Source: Haloarcula pelagica
GTDB taxonomy: Archaea; Halobacteriota; Halobacteria; Halobacteriales; Haloarculaceae
Direction: 5' to 3'
Assembly (NCBI RefSeq): GCF_030127105.1
Contig: NZ_CP126161.1
Location: 3,410,001-3,474,000 of the forward strand
DNA length: 64,000 bases
A program made the translations under genes and the position numbers. The notes under the pieces were generated by a model, which was not told the origin of the DNA, searched no databases, and saw nothing but the letters and a program-made list of their open reading frames with translations. Numbering within the stretch: position 1 is the first letter of the stretch; every line of letters starts with the position of its first letter. Below are positions 8,505 to 16,393 of the stretch, in pieces.

Positions 8505-8960
8505 TCAGGGTGCGTAGGTGCCCTCGAGGCGGGCCTTGTCGAGCACGTGGCCGCCGGCCGCGTCGTACACGTCGTCTTTCGTGGCGTTTGGCGAGAGGCC
8601 GAGTTTCGCGTCCAGCGCGTACAGGAGGAACCGGTAGGTGTGTTCCCGATCCGGCGGGTTGGGGCCACCCCAGCCGGTTTCGCCGTAATCGTTCTGGCCC
8701 TCGCTCACGTCCTCGGCCGCCCAGCCTTCCGGGATCCGCTCGGTGTCGGGCGGGATGTTCCAGACGATCCAGTGGTCCCACACCTTCCCGGCGGGCTCCT
8801 CGGCGTCGGGGTCGTCGACGATCAACACCAGCGAGAGCGCGCCCTCGGGCACGCCGCCGATCTCCAGCGGTGGGTTCGTGTTCGCCTCGGTGTATCCGTG
8901 TTCGTGGGGGATCCGCCCGCCGTCCGCGAAGGCCGGGCTGGTCAGGGTGAGGCCTGTCAT
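8505..8960 (-). CDS. YbhB/YbcL family (PEBP-like) protein
   Basis: 151 residues starting MTGLTLTSPAFADGGRIP. The conserved NTNPPLEIGGVPEGALSLVLIVDDPDA stretch leads into DHWIVWNIP and GETGWGGPNPPDREHTYRFLLYALD. This is the complete signature of the prokaryotic phosphatidylethanolamine-binding-protein family (Raf kinase inhibitor-like, YbhB/YbcL). The fold carries a conserved anion/ligand pocket (Asp-Pro-Asp-Ala, GHP-like loop). The role in archaea is not known. Full length, single-gene unit, convergent with the epimerase. Confidence 0.93.
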   Translation of the reverse strand: MTGLTLTSPAFADGGRIPHEHGYTEANTNPPLEIGGVPEGALSLVLIVDDPDAEEPAGKVWDHWIVWNIPPDTERIPEGWAAEDVSEGQNDYGETGWGGPNPPDREHTYRFLLYALDAKLGLSPNATKDDVYDAAGGHVLDKARLEGTYAP

Positions 8961-9028
8961 ATGTGAACGTACGACTCCACCGACAAAAGGCTCGTCCCGG
9001 TAGTCATTTGAGCGGTTCCCGCTAATCC

Positions 9029-9787
9029 GTGTCCGTGCAAGTCGTCGGCTACCGCCCCCGTGTCACCGATCCGGCCGCGCTCCTCGTCGCCGAGAACGGC
9101 AGCGTCGAGCGCCGGCCGCTCGCTCCCGGAACGACTCTCTCGTACACGCTCGGCACGCGCCACTGTGCCGGTTCGGTCGACGGCGAGACTCACTACGCCT
9201 GTGACAACGAGGCGGCACCGTACTGCCCCGAACACACGGATCGGTGGCCCTGCGCGCGGTGTACCGGCAACTGCGACAAGCCCATCGACACCTGCGACGA
9301 AGAACACGCGGTGTACCTGGCGGCGTTCGCGCCGGACACCGTGAAGGTCGGCGTGACCCGTTCCTGGCGGCTCGAAACCCGGCTCAGGGAGCAGGGCGCC
9401 GACCGCGCTGCTCACCTGCGGACGGTCGGGGACGGCCGTATCGCCAGACAGGTCGAAGCCGACATCGCGACCGATCTCGGGGACCGCGTGCGCGTTCCGA
9501 CGAAGATCGAGGGGCTCGCGGACAGTGTCGACGAGCGCTGGTGGGAGTCGTTGCTCGCGAGGTTCGCACCGATCGAGAGCTACGACTTCGAGTACGGGCT
9601 GGAGCTGCGCGATCGCCCGCTCGCCGAGACGCTCGCCACGGGGACGGTCGTCGGGACGAAGGGCCGCGTCGCCGTCGTCTCGAACAACGGGAGCACGTAC
9701 GCGGTGAACCTCCGCGATCTGGTCGGCTACGAACTCGACGGGGGGACGACCGACCGGGACCTCCAGTCGAGTCTGGGCGCGTTTTGA
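9029..9787 (+). CDS. DUF2797 family protein with Cys-rich and GIY-YIG-like segments
   Basis: 252 residues from a GTG start. Residues ~45-90 contain a dense set of Cys/His (HCAG, YACDN, YCPEH, CARCTGNC, DTC), probably one or two zinc sites. Residues ~92-125 (AVYLAAFAPDTVKVGVTRSW...RLREQGA) resemble the first strands and helix of GIY-YIG/T5orf172 nucleases. The C-terminal part is beta-rich. The family is known only as DUF2797; the nuclease-like similarity is my inference and the usual catalytic residues are not clear. A second possible GTG start lies six bases downstream. Confidence 0.8.
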   Translation: MSVQVVGYRPRVTDPAALLVAENGSVERRPLAPGTTLSYTLGTRHCAGSVDGETHYACDNEAAPYCPEHTDRWPCARCTGNCDKPIDTCDEEHAVYLAAFAPDTVKVGVTRSWRLETRLREQGADRAAHLRTVGDGRIARQVEADIATDLGDRVRVPTKIEGLADSVDERWWESLLARFAPIESYDFEYGLELRDRPLAETLATGTVVGTKGRVAVVSNNGSTYAVNLRDLVGYELDGGTTDRDLQSSLGAF

Positions 9788-9837
9788 CCGATCACATCAG
9801 ACACAAGACACTTACCGCCCCCCGTGGCAGTGCCACC

Positions 9838-10851
9838 GTGCGACGCGAACTCACACTCGCCGCCCTCGCCCTCCTGCTGTCGCTGGCCCTGCTGGGATCA
9901 CTGTTCGCGATCCCGGGGGCGTTCTCCCAACCCGAGGAGGACATCCGGCCCAGCCGGCTTGACCTCCGGGAGACCACGATCGACGCACGGAACGTCGGCG
10001 GCGAAACGGTCACGCTCGCGCTCGACTCTCGCCTCGAACACCGGGGCGGGACCGCCAGCAACGTCACCGTCGAGACACGCGCGATCGACGCCGACACCGG
10101 TCTGGTGGCGACCAGCACCCGCCAGTCGCTGGGCAACGTCAGCGGCGACCGCGAGCTCCAGGTCCTGACGAACCTCACCGTCGAGCGTCAGGGCGACTAC
10201 CGCATCGAGACGATCGTCTACGCCGACGAACAGCGGCGGACGATCGGCCGAACGACCGTCCGTAACGTCGACGCGCTGCTTCCCGAATACGCGCGGAGTA
10301 GCGTCTCCTTCCAGGAGTTCGAGAACGCCGACGTTCCGCTGCGGGCGATCGCCTACCGGATCGAGTCCGTCGAGAACAACCGCACGACCATGAACGTCTC
10401 GGTGTTCCTGACGAACACGGGCGACGAGCCCGCGGGCGACCTCCAGTTGCGCCTGCGCGCTCGGCAGGCCGAGTCCAACGTCATCGCCGACGAGTCGGCG
10501 ATCCGGGTCGGCCAGATCAGACCCGGTCGGACGACGACCGTCAGCACCGAACTGACCGTCCCCGACGGCTACAACTACTGGCTCGACGGGATCCTCCAGG
10601 CCGACGGCGTCGTCATCGCCACCGAGAGCGCCCCGGCCAACCTCGATCCGACGGAGGTGCTCCAGGAGAACGTCACCCGGCGTGACACCGGCTTCCAGTC
10701 CGGCGACTTCGAGGAGCGACAGACGGAGCTGCCACAGGCCACCGACGAACCGAGGTACACGTCCGGCAGCGGCCCCGGGTTCACCGCGGTCGCCGCGCTG
10801 GCCGCCGCGTTCGTCGCGACGCTCGCCCTCGCACGGAGGCACCATGACTGA
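9838..10851 (+). CDS. Secreted PGF-CTERM surface protein (DUF7490-like)
   Basis: 337 residues from a GTG start (VRRELTLAALALLLSLALLGS). An N-terminal signal sequence is followed by two beta-rich repeats (~40-150 and ~165-290) containing several N-x-S/T sequons. A Thr/Ser/Gly-rich spacer and a C-terminal tripartite signal SGPGFTAVAALAAAF...ARR follow. The PGF motif plus helix plus basic tail marks substrates of archaeosortase ArtA, which are cleaved and lipid-anchored to the cell surface. DUF7490 is my best family guess. The end of the gene overlaps the next start by 8 nt, implying co-translation with the small membrane protein. Confidence 0.75.
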   Translation: MRRELTLAALALLLSLALLGSLFAIPGAFSQPEEDIRPSRLDLRETTIDARNVGGETVTLALDSRLEHRGGTASNVTVETRAIDADTGLVATSTRQSLGNVSGDRELQVLTNLTVERQGDYRIETIVYADEQRRTIGRTTVRNVDALLPEYARSSVSFQEFENADVPLRAIAYRIESVENNRTTMNVSVFLTNTGDEPAGDLQLRLRARQAESNVIADESAIRVGQIRPGRTTTVSTELTVPDGYNYWLDGILQADGVVIATESAPANLDPTEVLQENVTRRDTGFQSGDFEERQTELPQATDEPRYTSGSGPGFTAVAALAAAFVATLALARRHHD

Positions 10852-11161
10852 CCCGACACCCGATCCGGACGACACGACCGCATCGCCCGCCGAGTCTCCC
10901 GTCACCGACGACGCCGACGGAACCACTGATACCGCCGACAGCGGTGGTCGATCCATCGCCAGGTACGCCCAGTGGGCCGCGTTCGGCATCCTCGTCCTCG
11001 TCGCGCTCGTCGCCTCGTTGCAGTTCTACTTCGCGGCCTCGGCCGCCGTCAACGAGTTCGTCACGCGGCGGTACCGGCCGCTGTTCCGGGCCGGCTTCAA
11101 TCTCGTGGTCGTGCTGGTGGCCGCGACCGGCATCTCGCTGCTCGTTCGCCGGCTGGCCTGA
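10844..11161 (+). CDS. Small two-span membrane protein overlapping PGF-CTERM gene
   Basis: 105 residues. The first ~35 are Asp/Thr/Pro-rich and disordered-looking (MTDPTPDPDDTTASP). Two transmembrane helices follow (~43-63 and ~84-102) with a basic loop (TRRYRPLFR) between. It starts inside the last codons of the PGF-CTERM gene (8-nt overlap), so the two proteins are probably made together and may act together at the membrane. No family recognised. Confidence 0.75.
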   Translation: MTDPTPDPDDTTASPAESPVTDDADGTTDTADSGGRSIARYAQWAAFGILVLVALVASLQFYFAASAAVNEFVTRRYRPLFRAGFNLVVVLVAATGISLLVRRLA

Positions 11162-11208
11162 GACCGCGGACGGCAACCCTTTTCCGCGGCCCTACCGAAC
11201 CCGCGTCC

Positions 11209-11631
11209 ATGGCAGAGGACGAACACGAGGAGACCGCAGAATCGGACGCATCGGGCGAGGACGGCGAAGAGAAATCGTTCCGAGAGCGCGTCGAGGAGAT
11301 CCGCCAACAGCGCGCCGAGGAGCGAGAAGGGGGAGAAGAGGGTGAGATGAGCCGCGAGGAACGCATGGAAGAGATGATGGGCGGCGGCGGCGGTGGCGGC
11401 CCCGGCGGCATGGGCGGCAACCCCTTCGCACAGATGATGGGCGGCATGATGGGCGGCGGCGGTCCCGGTGCCGGCGGCCCCGGCGGCATGGGCGGTGGGC
11501 CCCGCGGCCCCGGTGCCGAGGAGGACGGCAGCGACAACGAGGAACTCACCCGCGAGATCCGAAAGCTCCGCGACGAGGTCCACGACGTTCGGCGGTCGCT
11601 CGACCGTATCGCCGACGCGCTAGAAGACTGA
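11209..11631 (+). CDS. Acidic coiled-coil protein with GGM-rich centre
   Basis: 140 residues in three parts. A very acidic, helical N-terminus covers ~1-55 (SFRERVEEIRQQRAEERE). A low-complexity segment covers ~56-103, built of Gly, Met and a few Pro, with repeated GGM units and MMGGMMGGGG. A C-terminal coiled coil covers ~110-140 (ELTREIRKLRDEVHDVRRSL). The GGM repeats recall the flexible C-terminal tails of group I chaperonins and some thermosomes, but there is no chaperonin domain. Function unknown. The ATG follows a short spacer after the membrane-protein gene on the same strand. Confidence 0.75.
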   Translation: MAEDEHEETAESDASGEDGEEKSFRERVEEIRQQRAEEREGGEEGEMSREERMEEMMGGGGGGGPGGMGGNPFAQMMGGMMGGGGPGAGGPGGMGGGPRGPGAEEDGSDNEELTREIRKLRDEVHDVRRSLDRIADALED

Positions 11632-11688
11632 GCTCCCGGTCGCGACGCCGCTCGGTCGTTTCTGTGGAAGAACGTCGACAGCGACGGC

Positions 11689-12039
11689 TCAGTCTTCGTA
11701 GGCCAGCGTCATGATCCACTGCGAGAACGTGTCGTCGTGTGGATCGACCTCTTCGTCGCCGATAAACGGCGAGAGCTGGTCGCCGGCCATCAGCAGGGAG
11801 AACTCGAGGTCCTTCGCGGCCGGGGTGAGGTAGTACGTGTTGTGGCCCTCGTAGACCGTCTCCTCGCGCTGGATGAGGCCTTTCTCGAAGAGGGACTCGA
11901 CGATCCGGCTCCCCTTCCGGGAGGACACGTCTAAGTCCTTCCAGAACTCGCTCTGGTGGATCCCCCCCGACTCTCGGATCAGCTCCAGCCCGGCCCGTTC
12001 GTCCTCGGAGAGGTCCGCCTCCGGAGTCGCAGAACTCAT
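11689..12039 (-). CDS. Winged-helix transcriptional regulator (MarR/Lrp-like fold)
   Basis: 116 residues. Residues ~10-80 form a winged helix: LSEDERAGLELIRESGGIHQSEFWKDL is helix 1 and 2, DVSSRKGSRIVESLFEKGLI the recognition helix, and REETVYEGHNTYYLTP the wing. A short acidic C-terminal part follows. It is likely a DNA-binding regulator or a chromatin-like factor. No ligand domain is present. The target is unknown; it sits alone between the GGM-rich gene and the NRDE gene. Confidence 0.8.
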   Translation of the reverse strand: MSSATPEADLSEDERAGLELIRESGGIHQSEFWKDLDVSSRKGSRIVESLFEKGLIQREETVYEGHNTYYLTPAAKDLEFSLLMAGDQLSPFIGDEEVDPHDDTFSQWIMTLAYED

Positions 12040-12067
12040 AGTATGCTACACCAGAACGGTGGGGCGG

Positions 12068-12805
12068 TTAAATCTGACCTTCGACGGGTCGGTACGTCGT
12101 CCGACAGGGCGGACCGTCGGCGTAGCGGTACGTCGTCACCGCTCCGAGCGAGATCAGCGACGACGACCGTGTCCCGAAGCCATCGCCGTGGACACAGACG
12201 CCGTAGTCGTGGTCGCTGACGACCGACCGCGCGCGGTCGAGCCACGCAGCGGCGTCCTCGCCGGGTTCGACCTGGAGTGCCTCCCGGACGCGGTCGGCGT
12301 TGTGGGCCTGCTGTTCGCCCACGTCGGGGCGGAACCCTGGAATCCGGTAGTCGCCGTCTGCGCCGACGTTGACGACGACGTGGACGCCCGGTTCCAGCGT
12401 CCGGACCGCCAGTTGGCCGTCCCATTCGAGCAGGACGGCGGCGTTCTCGTCGGCGATCACGAGGTTGAAGCCGTCGTATTCGGCCTCGCGGACCGCGCCC
12501 TCGACGGCCCGAGCGGCCGCCTCCGCGCTCTCGTGACCGAGCACGTCACGGACGAGCAGCCCGCGCGAGCGCTCGCCTGCGAGCTCCGTGTCGACCCAGC
12601 GGTTGGTGATCGCGGCGAAGACGCCGTGTTCGTTGTAACCAAGCCAGGTCCCGCCCGCTTCGGCGTCGCTGGGTGCGACGACGCGAGCGCCCCAGTGTCG
12701 CTGCCGTGGTGGCTGTGACTCCCGATCGAGCCGTTCGTCTCTGTTCGTGGCCGCGACGACAGGCGTGTCTTCGAACACCTGCCAGGCCAGGACGAGTGTA
12801 CACAC
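12068..12805 (-). CDS. NRDE family protein (TANGO2-like)
   Basis: 245 residues beginning MCTLVLAWQVFEDTPVVAATNRDERLDR. The Cys2 start and the NRDE tetrapeptide at ~21-24 define the NRDE/TANGO2 family, which belongs to the Ntn-hydrolase fold. Cys2 would become the N-terminal nucleophile after Met removal. Other conserved segments are GGTWLGYNEHGVFAAITNR and the Asn/Ser-rich core. The family has been linked to Golgi organisation and haem handling in eukaryotes; the archaeal role is not known. Full length. Confidence 0.9.
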   Translation of the reverse strand: MCTLVLAWQVFEDTPVVAATNRDERLDRESQPPRQRHWGARVVAPSDAEAGGTWLGYNEHGVFAAITNRWVDTELAGERSRGLLVRDVLGHESAEAAARAVEGAVREAEYDGFNLVIADENAAVLLEWDGQLAVRTLEPGVHVVVNVGADGDYRIPGFRPDVGEQQAHNADRVREALQVEPGEDAAAWLDRARSVVSDHDYGVCVHGDGFGTRSSSLISLGAVTTYRYADGPPCRTTYRPVEGQI

Positions 12806-12848
12806 GACCGTCTGTACGCGCCCGACAGCAAAAACGGTTGGCGCCGGC

Positions 12849-14345
12849 TCACTCGTCCGCGTCGAAGAGTCGTCGCGCGGCGTCGCGGTCGACGGTCCCC
12901 GAGGCCGTCCGTGTGAGCGCGTCGACCACGCGGATCGTCTTCGGGACCTCGTAGGCGGCGAGCGCGGCCTCGCAATGGCTCCGGACGGCCGCCGCCGTCA
13001 CCTCGCCCGCGACCACGGCGGCGACCCGCTCGCCCCACTCCGCGTCGGGAACGCCGACGACGGCTGCGTCCTCTACCCCGTCGATCGTCCGGATGGCCGC
13101 TGCCACGTCGCCGGCGACGACGGTCTCGCCGCCAGTGACGATCCGGTCGTCGGCACGGCCGACCACCCAGAGGCGGCCGTCCTCGTCACGGTAACCCAGG
13201 TCGCCGGTGTGAAACCCGAACTCACCGAACGCGGCCCCCGTGCGGGCCTCGTCGAGGTAGCCCGGCGTGACCGTCGGCCCGTCGACGACGAGTTCGCCGC
13301 GCTCGCCGGGGGCAGACGGCTCCCCGCCGTCGACGACGGTCACGTCGGTGAACAGGAGCGGCTGACCGACGGTCCCGGGGTGGGAAAACGCCGTCTGTGG
13401 CCGCGCCGTCGCGATCTGTGAGGCGGTTTCGGTCATCCCGTAGGTGGGGTGGACCGGGACGCCACGGTCCCGGCAGCGCTCGACGAGCCGTTCGTCGGCG
13501 GGCCCGCCGCCCAGCAGGACGGTCCGCACCGATTCGGGAGGTTCCCACCCGTCGTCGAGGAGGCGCGAGAGCATCGTCGGGACCAGCGAGACACCGGTCA
13601 CGTCGTGTTCGTCCAGCACCGTCGCCGTCTCGCCGGTCTCGAACGACCGCTGGACGACCACGGTGGTCCCGTACAGCGCCGCGCGGACGAACGGCGCGAG
13701 CCCGCCCATGTGGTAGGTCGGGAGCGCGACGAGCCAGCGGTCCTCGGGCGAGACGCCCAGCCGGAACGCCGAGGCGGTGGCGCTGGCGACGAGGTTGCCG
13801 ACTGTGAGCCGGACCCCTTTCGGATCGCTCGTCGTGCCCGAGGTAAACAGGACGACCTGCTCGTCGTCGCGGGCGAGCGGAGCCGGGTCCGGCGGTGTGT
13901 TGTCGGTGTCCAGCGGCGTGACGCCCTCGGACTGCGGTGTGTCGACCGAAGCGACCGGACAGTCGGCGATCTCCGCGGCCGTCCGCTCGGTTCCGCGCTC
14001 GCAGACGAGCAGTGCCGGGTCGACGCGGTCCAGTTGGGCGGCGAGGCTGGCGGCCTCCAGGTCGACGTTCAGCGGGACGAGCGAGACGCCGGCACGCATC
14101 GCACCGAACAACAGGGACGCCATCCCGACGCGGGTGTCGACGAGGGTGGCGACGCGTCCCCCGTCCACAGTCTCGGCGTCCGCCTCGGTAGCAAAGCGGG
14201 CGGCGACGGCGTCGACCCGTTCGTCTAGGTCGCGGTAGCTCCACGCTCGGCCGTTGGCGGCGTCGATCACGGCCGTCCGCTCGGGGGTACTGGCGACGCG
14301 GTGGCTCACCAGGTCGCGGGTCGGCCAGTCGACGGGCTCACGCAC
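12849..14345 (-). CDS. menE: o-Succinylbenzoate-CoA ligase
   Basis: 498 residues. It is an acyl-CoA synthetase of the ANL superfamily: P-loop LFTSGTTSDPKGVRL at ~166-180, YGMTETAS in the middle, and the hinge region FHTGDLGYRDEDGRLWVVGRADDRI near residue ~390. Neighbouring menC and menA identify it as MenE, which activates o-succinylbenzoate with CoA in menaquinone synthesis. Its GTG start overlaps the menC stop by 8 nt, and it is the last gene of the menA-menC-menE unit. Confidence 0.93.
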   Translation of the reverse strand: MREPVDWPTRDLVSHRVASTPERTAVIDAANGRAWSYRDLDERVDAVAARFATEADAETVDGGRVATLVDTRVGMASLLFGAMRAGVSLVPLNVDLEAASLAAQLDRVDPALLVCERGTERTAAEIADCPVASVDTPQSEGVTPLDTDNTPPDPAPLARDDEQVVLFTSGTTSDPKGVRLTVGNLVASATASAFRLGVSPEDRWLVALPTYHMGGLAPFVRAALYGTTVVVQRSFETGETATVLDEHDVTGVSLVPTMLSRLLDDGWEPPESVRTVLLGGGPADERLVERCRDRGVPVHPTYGMTETASQIATARPQTAFSHPGTVGQPLLFTDVTVVDGGEPSAPGERGELVVDGPTVTPGYLDEARTGAAFGEFGFHTGDLGYRDEDGRLWVVGRADDRIVTGGETVVAGDVAAAIRTIDGVEDAAVVGVPDAEWGERVAAVVAGEVTAAAVRSHCEAALAAYEVPKTIRVVDALTRTASGTVDRDAARRLFDADE

Positions 14346-15392
14346 GGTCTGTCACCTCCGCGGGGTCGAGTCCCAGTCCGTCTCCCTGTGGCACCGAGAG
14401 CCTGCCGTCGACCAGTGTCGTCGGGTCGGGCGCGAGGTCGTCGTCCAGTCGATCGCCGGTCGCCAGGCCACAGGGGGCGATACCGGGGACGGCGGCGGCG
14501 ACGTGCAGCGCGGCGAGTCGGGCGACCACGCCGTCGATGGTCGTCGTGATCACGGGCTCGATCCCGCGGTCCTGCGCCCGCAGTGCGAGCGTGTGGGCGT
14601 TACCGGGGCCACCGACGACCATCGGCTTGAGGATCAACACGTCGGCCGCGTCGGCGTTGATGACGGTGTCGACGCGGTGCTCGATCAGGCTCTCGTCGAG
14701 GGCGACGCCGACCGGACCGCCCCGGAGGGCGGCGTGGCCGGCCAGGTCGCCGGCGGGCAGCGGTTGCTCGACGTACGCGACGCCAAAGTCGGCGAAGACC
14801 GCGAGCGCCTCCCTGGCTGTCGCGCGGTCCCAGGCACCGTTCGCGTCCGCACGGAGCGTCACACCGTCGCCGACCCGCTCGCGGACCGTACGCAGGCGGT
14901 CGATGTCCGCCGAGAGCGAGCGGGCACCGACCTTGAGTTTACAGCACTCGAAGCCCGCGTCGACGGCCTCGGCGACGGCCCGTGCAGTCTCGTCCGGACC
15001 GCCGTCCCCGACGGTCGCGTTGACCGGGACCGATCGACAGTCCCGCTCCCCGTCGAACCAGCGGTACAGCGGGACGCCGTCGGCCCGCGCGTCGGCGTCC
15101 AGCAGTGCCGTCGCGAAGCCGTGACGGGCCGCCGGCACCTCGTGGGCGTCGAGCGCGAGCAGCGCCCCGGAGTGACCCCGCTGGGCTCGGCGTCCGCGGC
15201 GGCCGCCAGCCCGTCCTCGCAGGCCGACAGCGACTCCGTCCAGCCCGGGAGCGGCGTCGCCTCGCCGACGCCCGTGTGTCCGCGGTGGTCGTACCGGACG
15301 ACGTAGCCGGTTCGCTCCTCGATGGTCCCCCGTGCGGTCCCCAGCGGCTCGGCCAGCGGCAGCGAGAACCGTTCGTAGGTGAGCCCGGTCAT
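14338..15392 (-). pseudogene. menC: o-Succinylbenzoate synthase, frameshifted
   Basis: Enolase-superfamily MenC split into two frames. The 5' part (MTGLTYERFSLPLAEPLG ... EDGLAAAADAEPSG) runs in one frame from 15392. The 3' part (SGALLALDAHEVPAARHGF ... to 14338) continues in another. The 3' part carries the lysine motif CCKLKVGA, the metal-site LRADANGAWD, a YVEQPLP segment and the C-terminal Lys of LILKPMVVGG. The frame changes at the CCCC run at 15176-15179 (GGGG on the coding strand). Adding one G gives a continuous 351-residue reading frame. Either the gene is freshly inactivated, or a base was lost in sequencing; the intact neighbours on both sides favour error. Confidence 0.85.
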
Positions 15393-16345
15393 AGCCCGGC
15401 GACACCGAGTCCCACTGCGAACAGCAGCGAGTGGAGAAAGAGCGTCTTGCCGACCCGCTCCAGCGCGGGGTTCAGCGCCGCGCCCTCTGTCCGCGTGAGG
15501 ACGGTCCTGCTCACCGCGGCCGCCAGCGGGAGCGAGAGCAGCGGCGCCAGTGCCGGAAGCCCGTAGGCCGGATCGAGCGCGAAGACGACCGGGACGACGT
15601 AGGCCATCCCGACGAGCGCGAGGAACTCGACGCGGCTCCACCCGTAGCCTAGGTAGACGACGAGGGTCTTCTTCCCGGCCGCGGCGTCGGTCTCGCGGTC
15701 CCGGATGTTGTTCACGACGAGGATCGCCGTCGAGAGGCCGGCGGCCGGGAGGCTCGCGACGACGGCGGCCAGCGGGACGCTCCCCGGCGGGAGTCCCGTC
15801 GGGAACAGCCCCATGCTCTCCATGCTCGCGACGGCCTGGACGTAGTAAGTACCCGTGACGGCGACCAGCCCGAAGTAGACGAACACGAACAGATCGCCCA
15901 GCCCGCGGTAGCCGTACGGCAGGGGGCCGCCCGTGTAGAGGACGCCGGCGGCGATGCCCGAGAGGCCGACAGCTACGATGGGGACGCCCCCGACGGCGAC
16001 GAGATAGACGCCGACCACGACCGCCAGCGCGTAGGTGGCGATCATGGCGCGTTTGACCTCGACCGGTTCGATGAGTCCGCCGGCGGTCACCCGCGTGAAC
16101 CCCTCGCGCTCGTCGGTGTCGGCGCCCTTCACGGCGTCGTAGTAGTCGTTCGCGAAGTTCGTCCCGATCTGGAGGAGGAGGGCCCCGACGAGGGCGGCGA
16201 CCGCCGGCAACGCGGCCGCGACGCCGGCGTGGACCGCCAGGCCGACGCCGACGACGACCGGCGCGGCGCCCGCGGGCAGCGTCTGCGGTCGTGCGGCCAT
16301 CACCCACGCCTTCCGCTTCGAGACATCTGCCGTCGCTGTGCTCAT
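15389..16345 (-). CDS. menA: 1,4-dihydroxy-2-naphthoate polyprenyltransferase
   Basis: 318 residues, UbiA-superfamily integral membrane prenyltransferase with about nine hydrophobic helices. The first Asp-rich motif is NFANDYYDAVKGAD at ~63-76, and the second is in the NNIRDRETDAAAGKKT segment near residue ~212. The N-terminal MAARPQTLPAGAAPV is typical of MenA. It attaches the polyprenyl tail to DHNA to make demethylmenaquinone, the main haloarchaeal quinone precursor. It overlaps menC by 4 nt and starts the menA-menC-menE operon. Confidence 0.95.
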   Translation of the reverse strand: MSTATADVSKRKAWVMAARPQTLPAGAAPVVVGVGLAVHAGVAAALPAVAALVGALLLQIGTNFANDYYDAVKGADTDEREGFTRVTAGGLIEPVEVKRAMIATYALAVVVGVYLVAVGGVPIVAVGLSGIAAGVLYTGGPLPYGYRGLGDLFVFVYFGLVAVTGTYYVQAVASMESMGLFPTGLPPGSVPLAAVVASLPAAGLSTAILVVNNIRDRETDAAAGKKTLVVYLGYGWSRVEFLALVGMAYVVPVVFALDPAYGLPALAPLLSLPLAAAVSRTVLTRTEGAALNPALERVGKTLFLHSLLFAVGLGVAGL

Positions 16346-16393
16346 TGTCGTCGTCTCGGGCCGCGACGTTCAAAGCGACTGTGGTTCCGGGGG

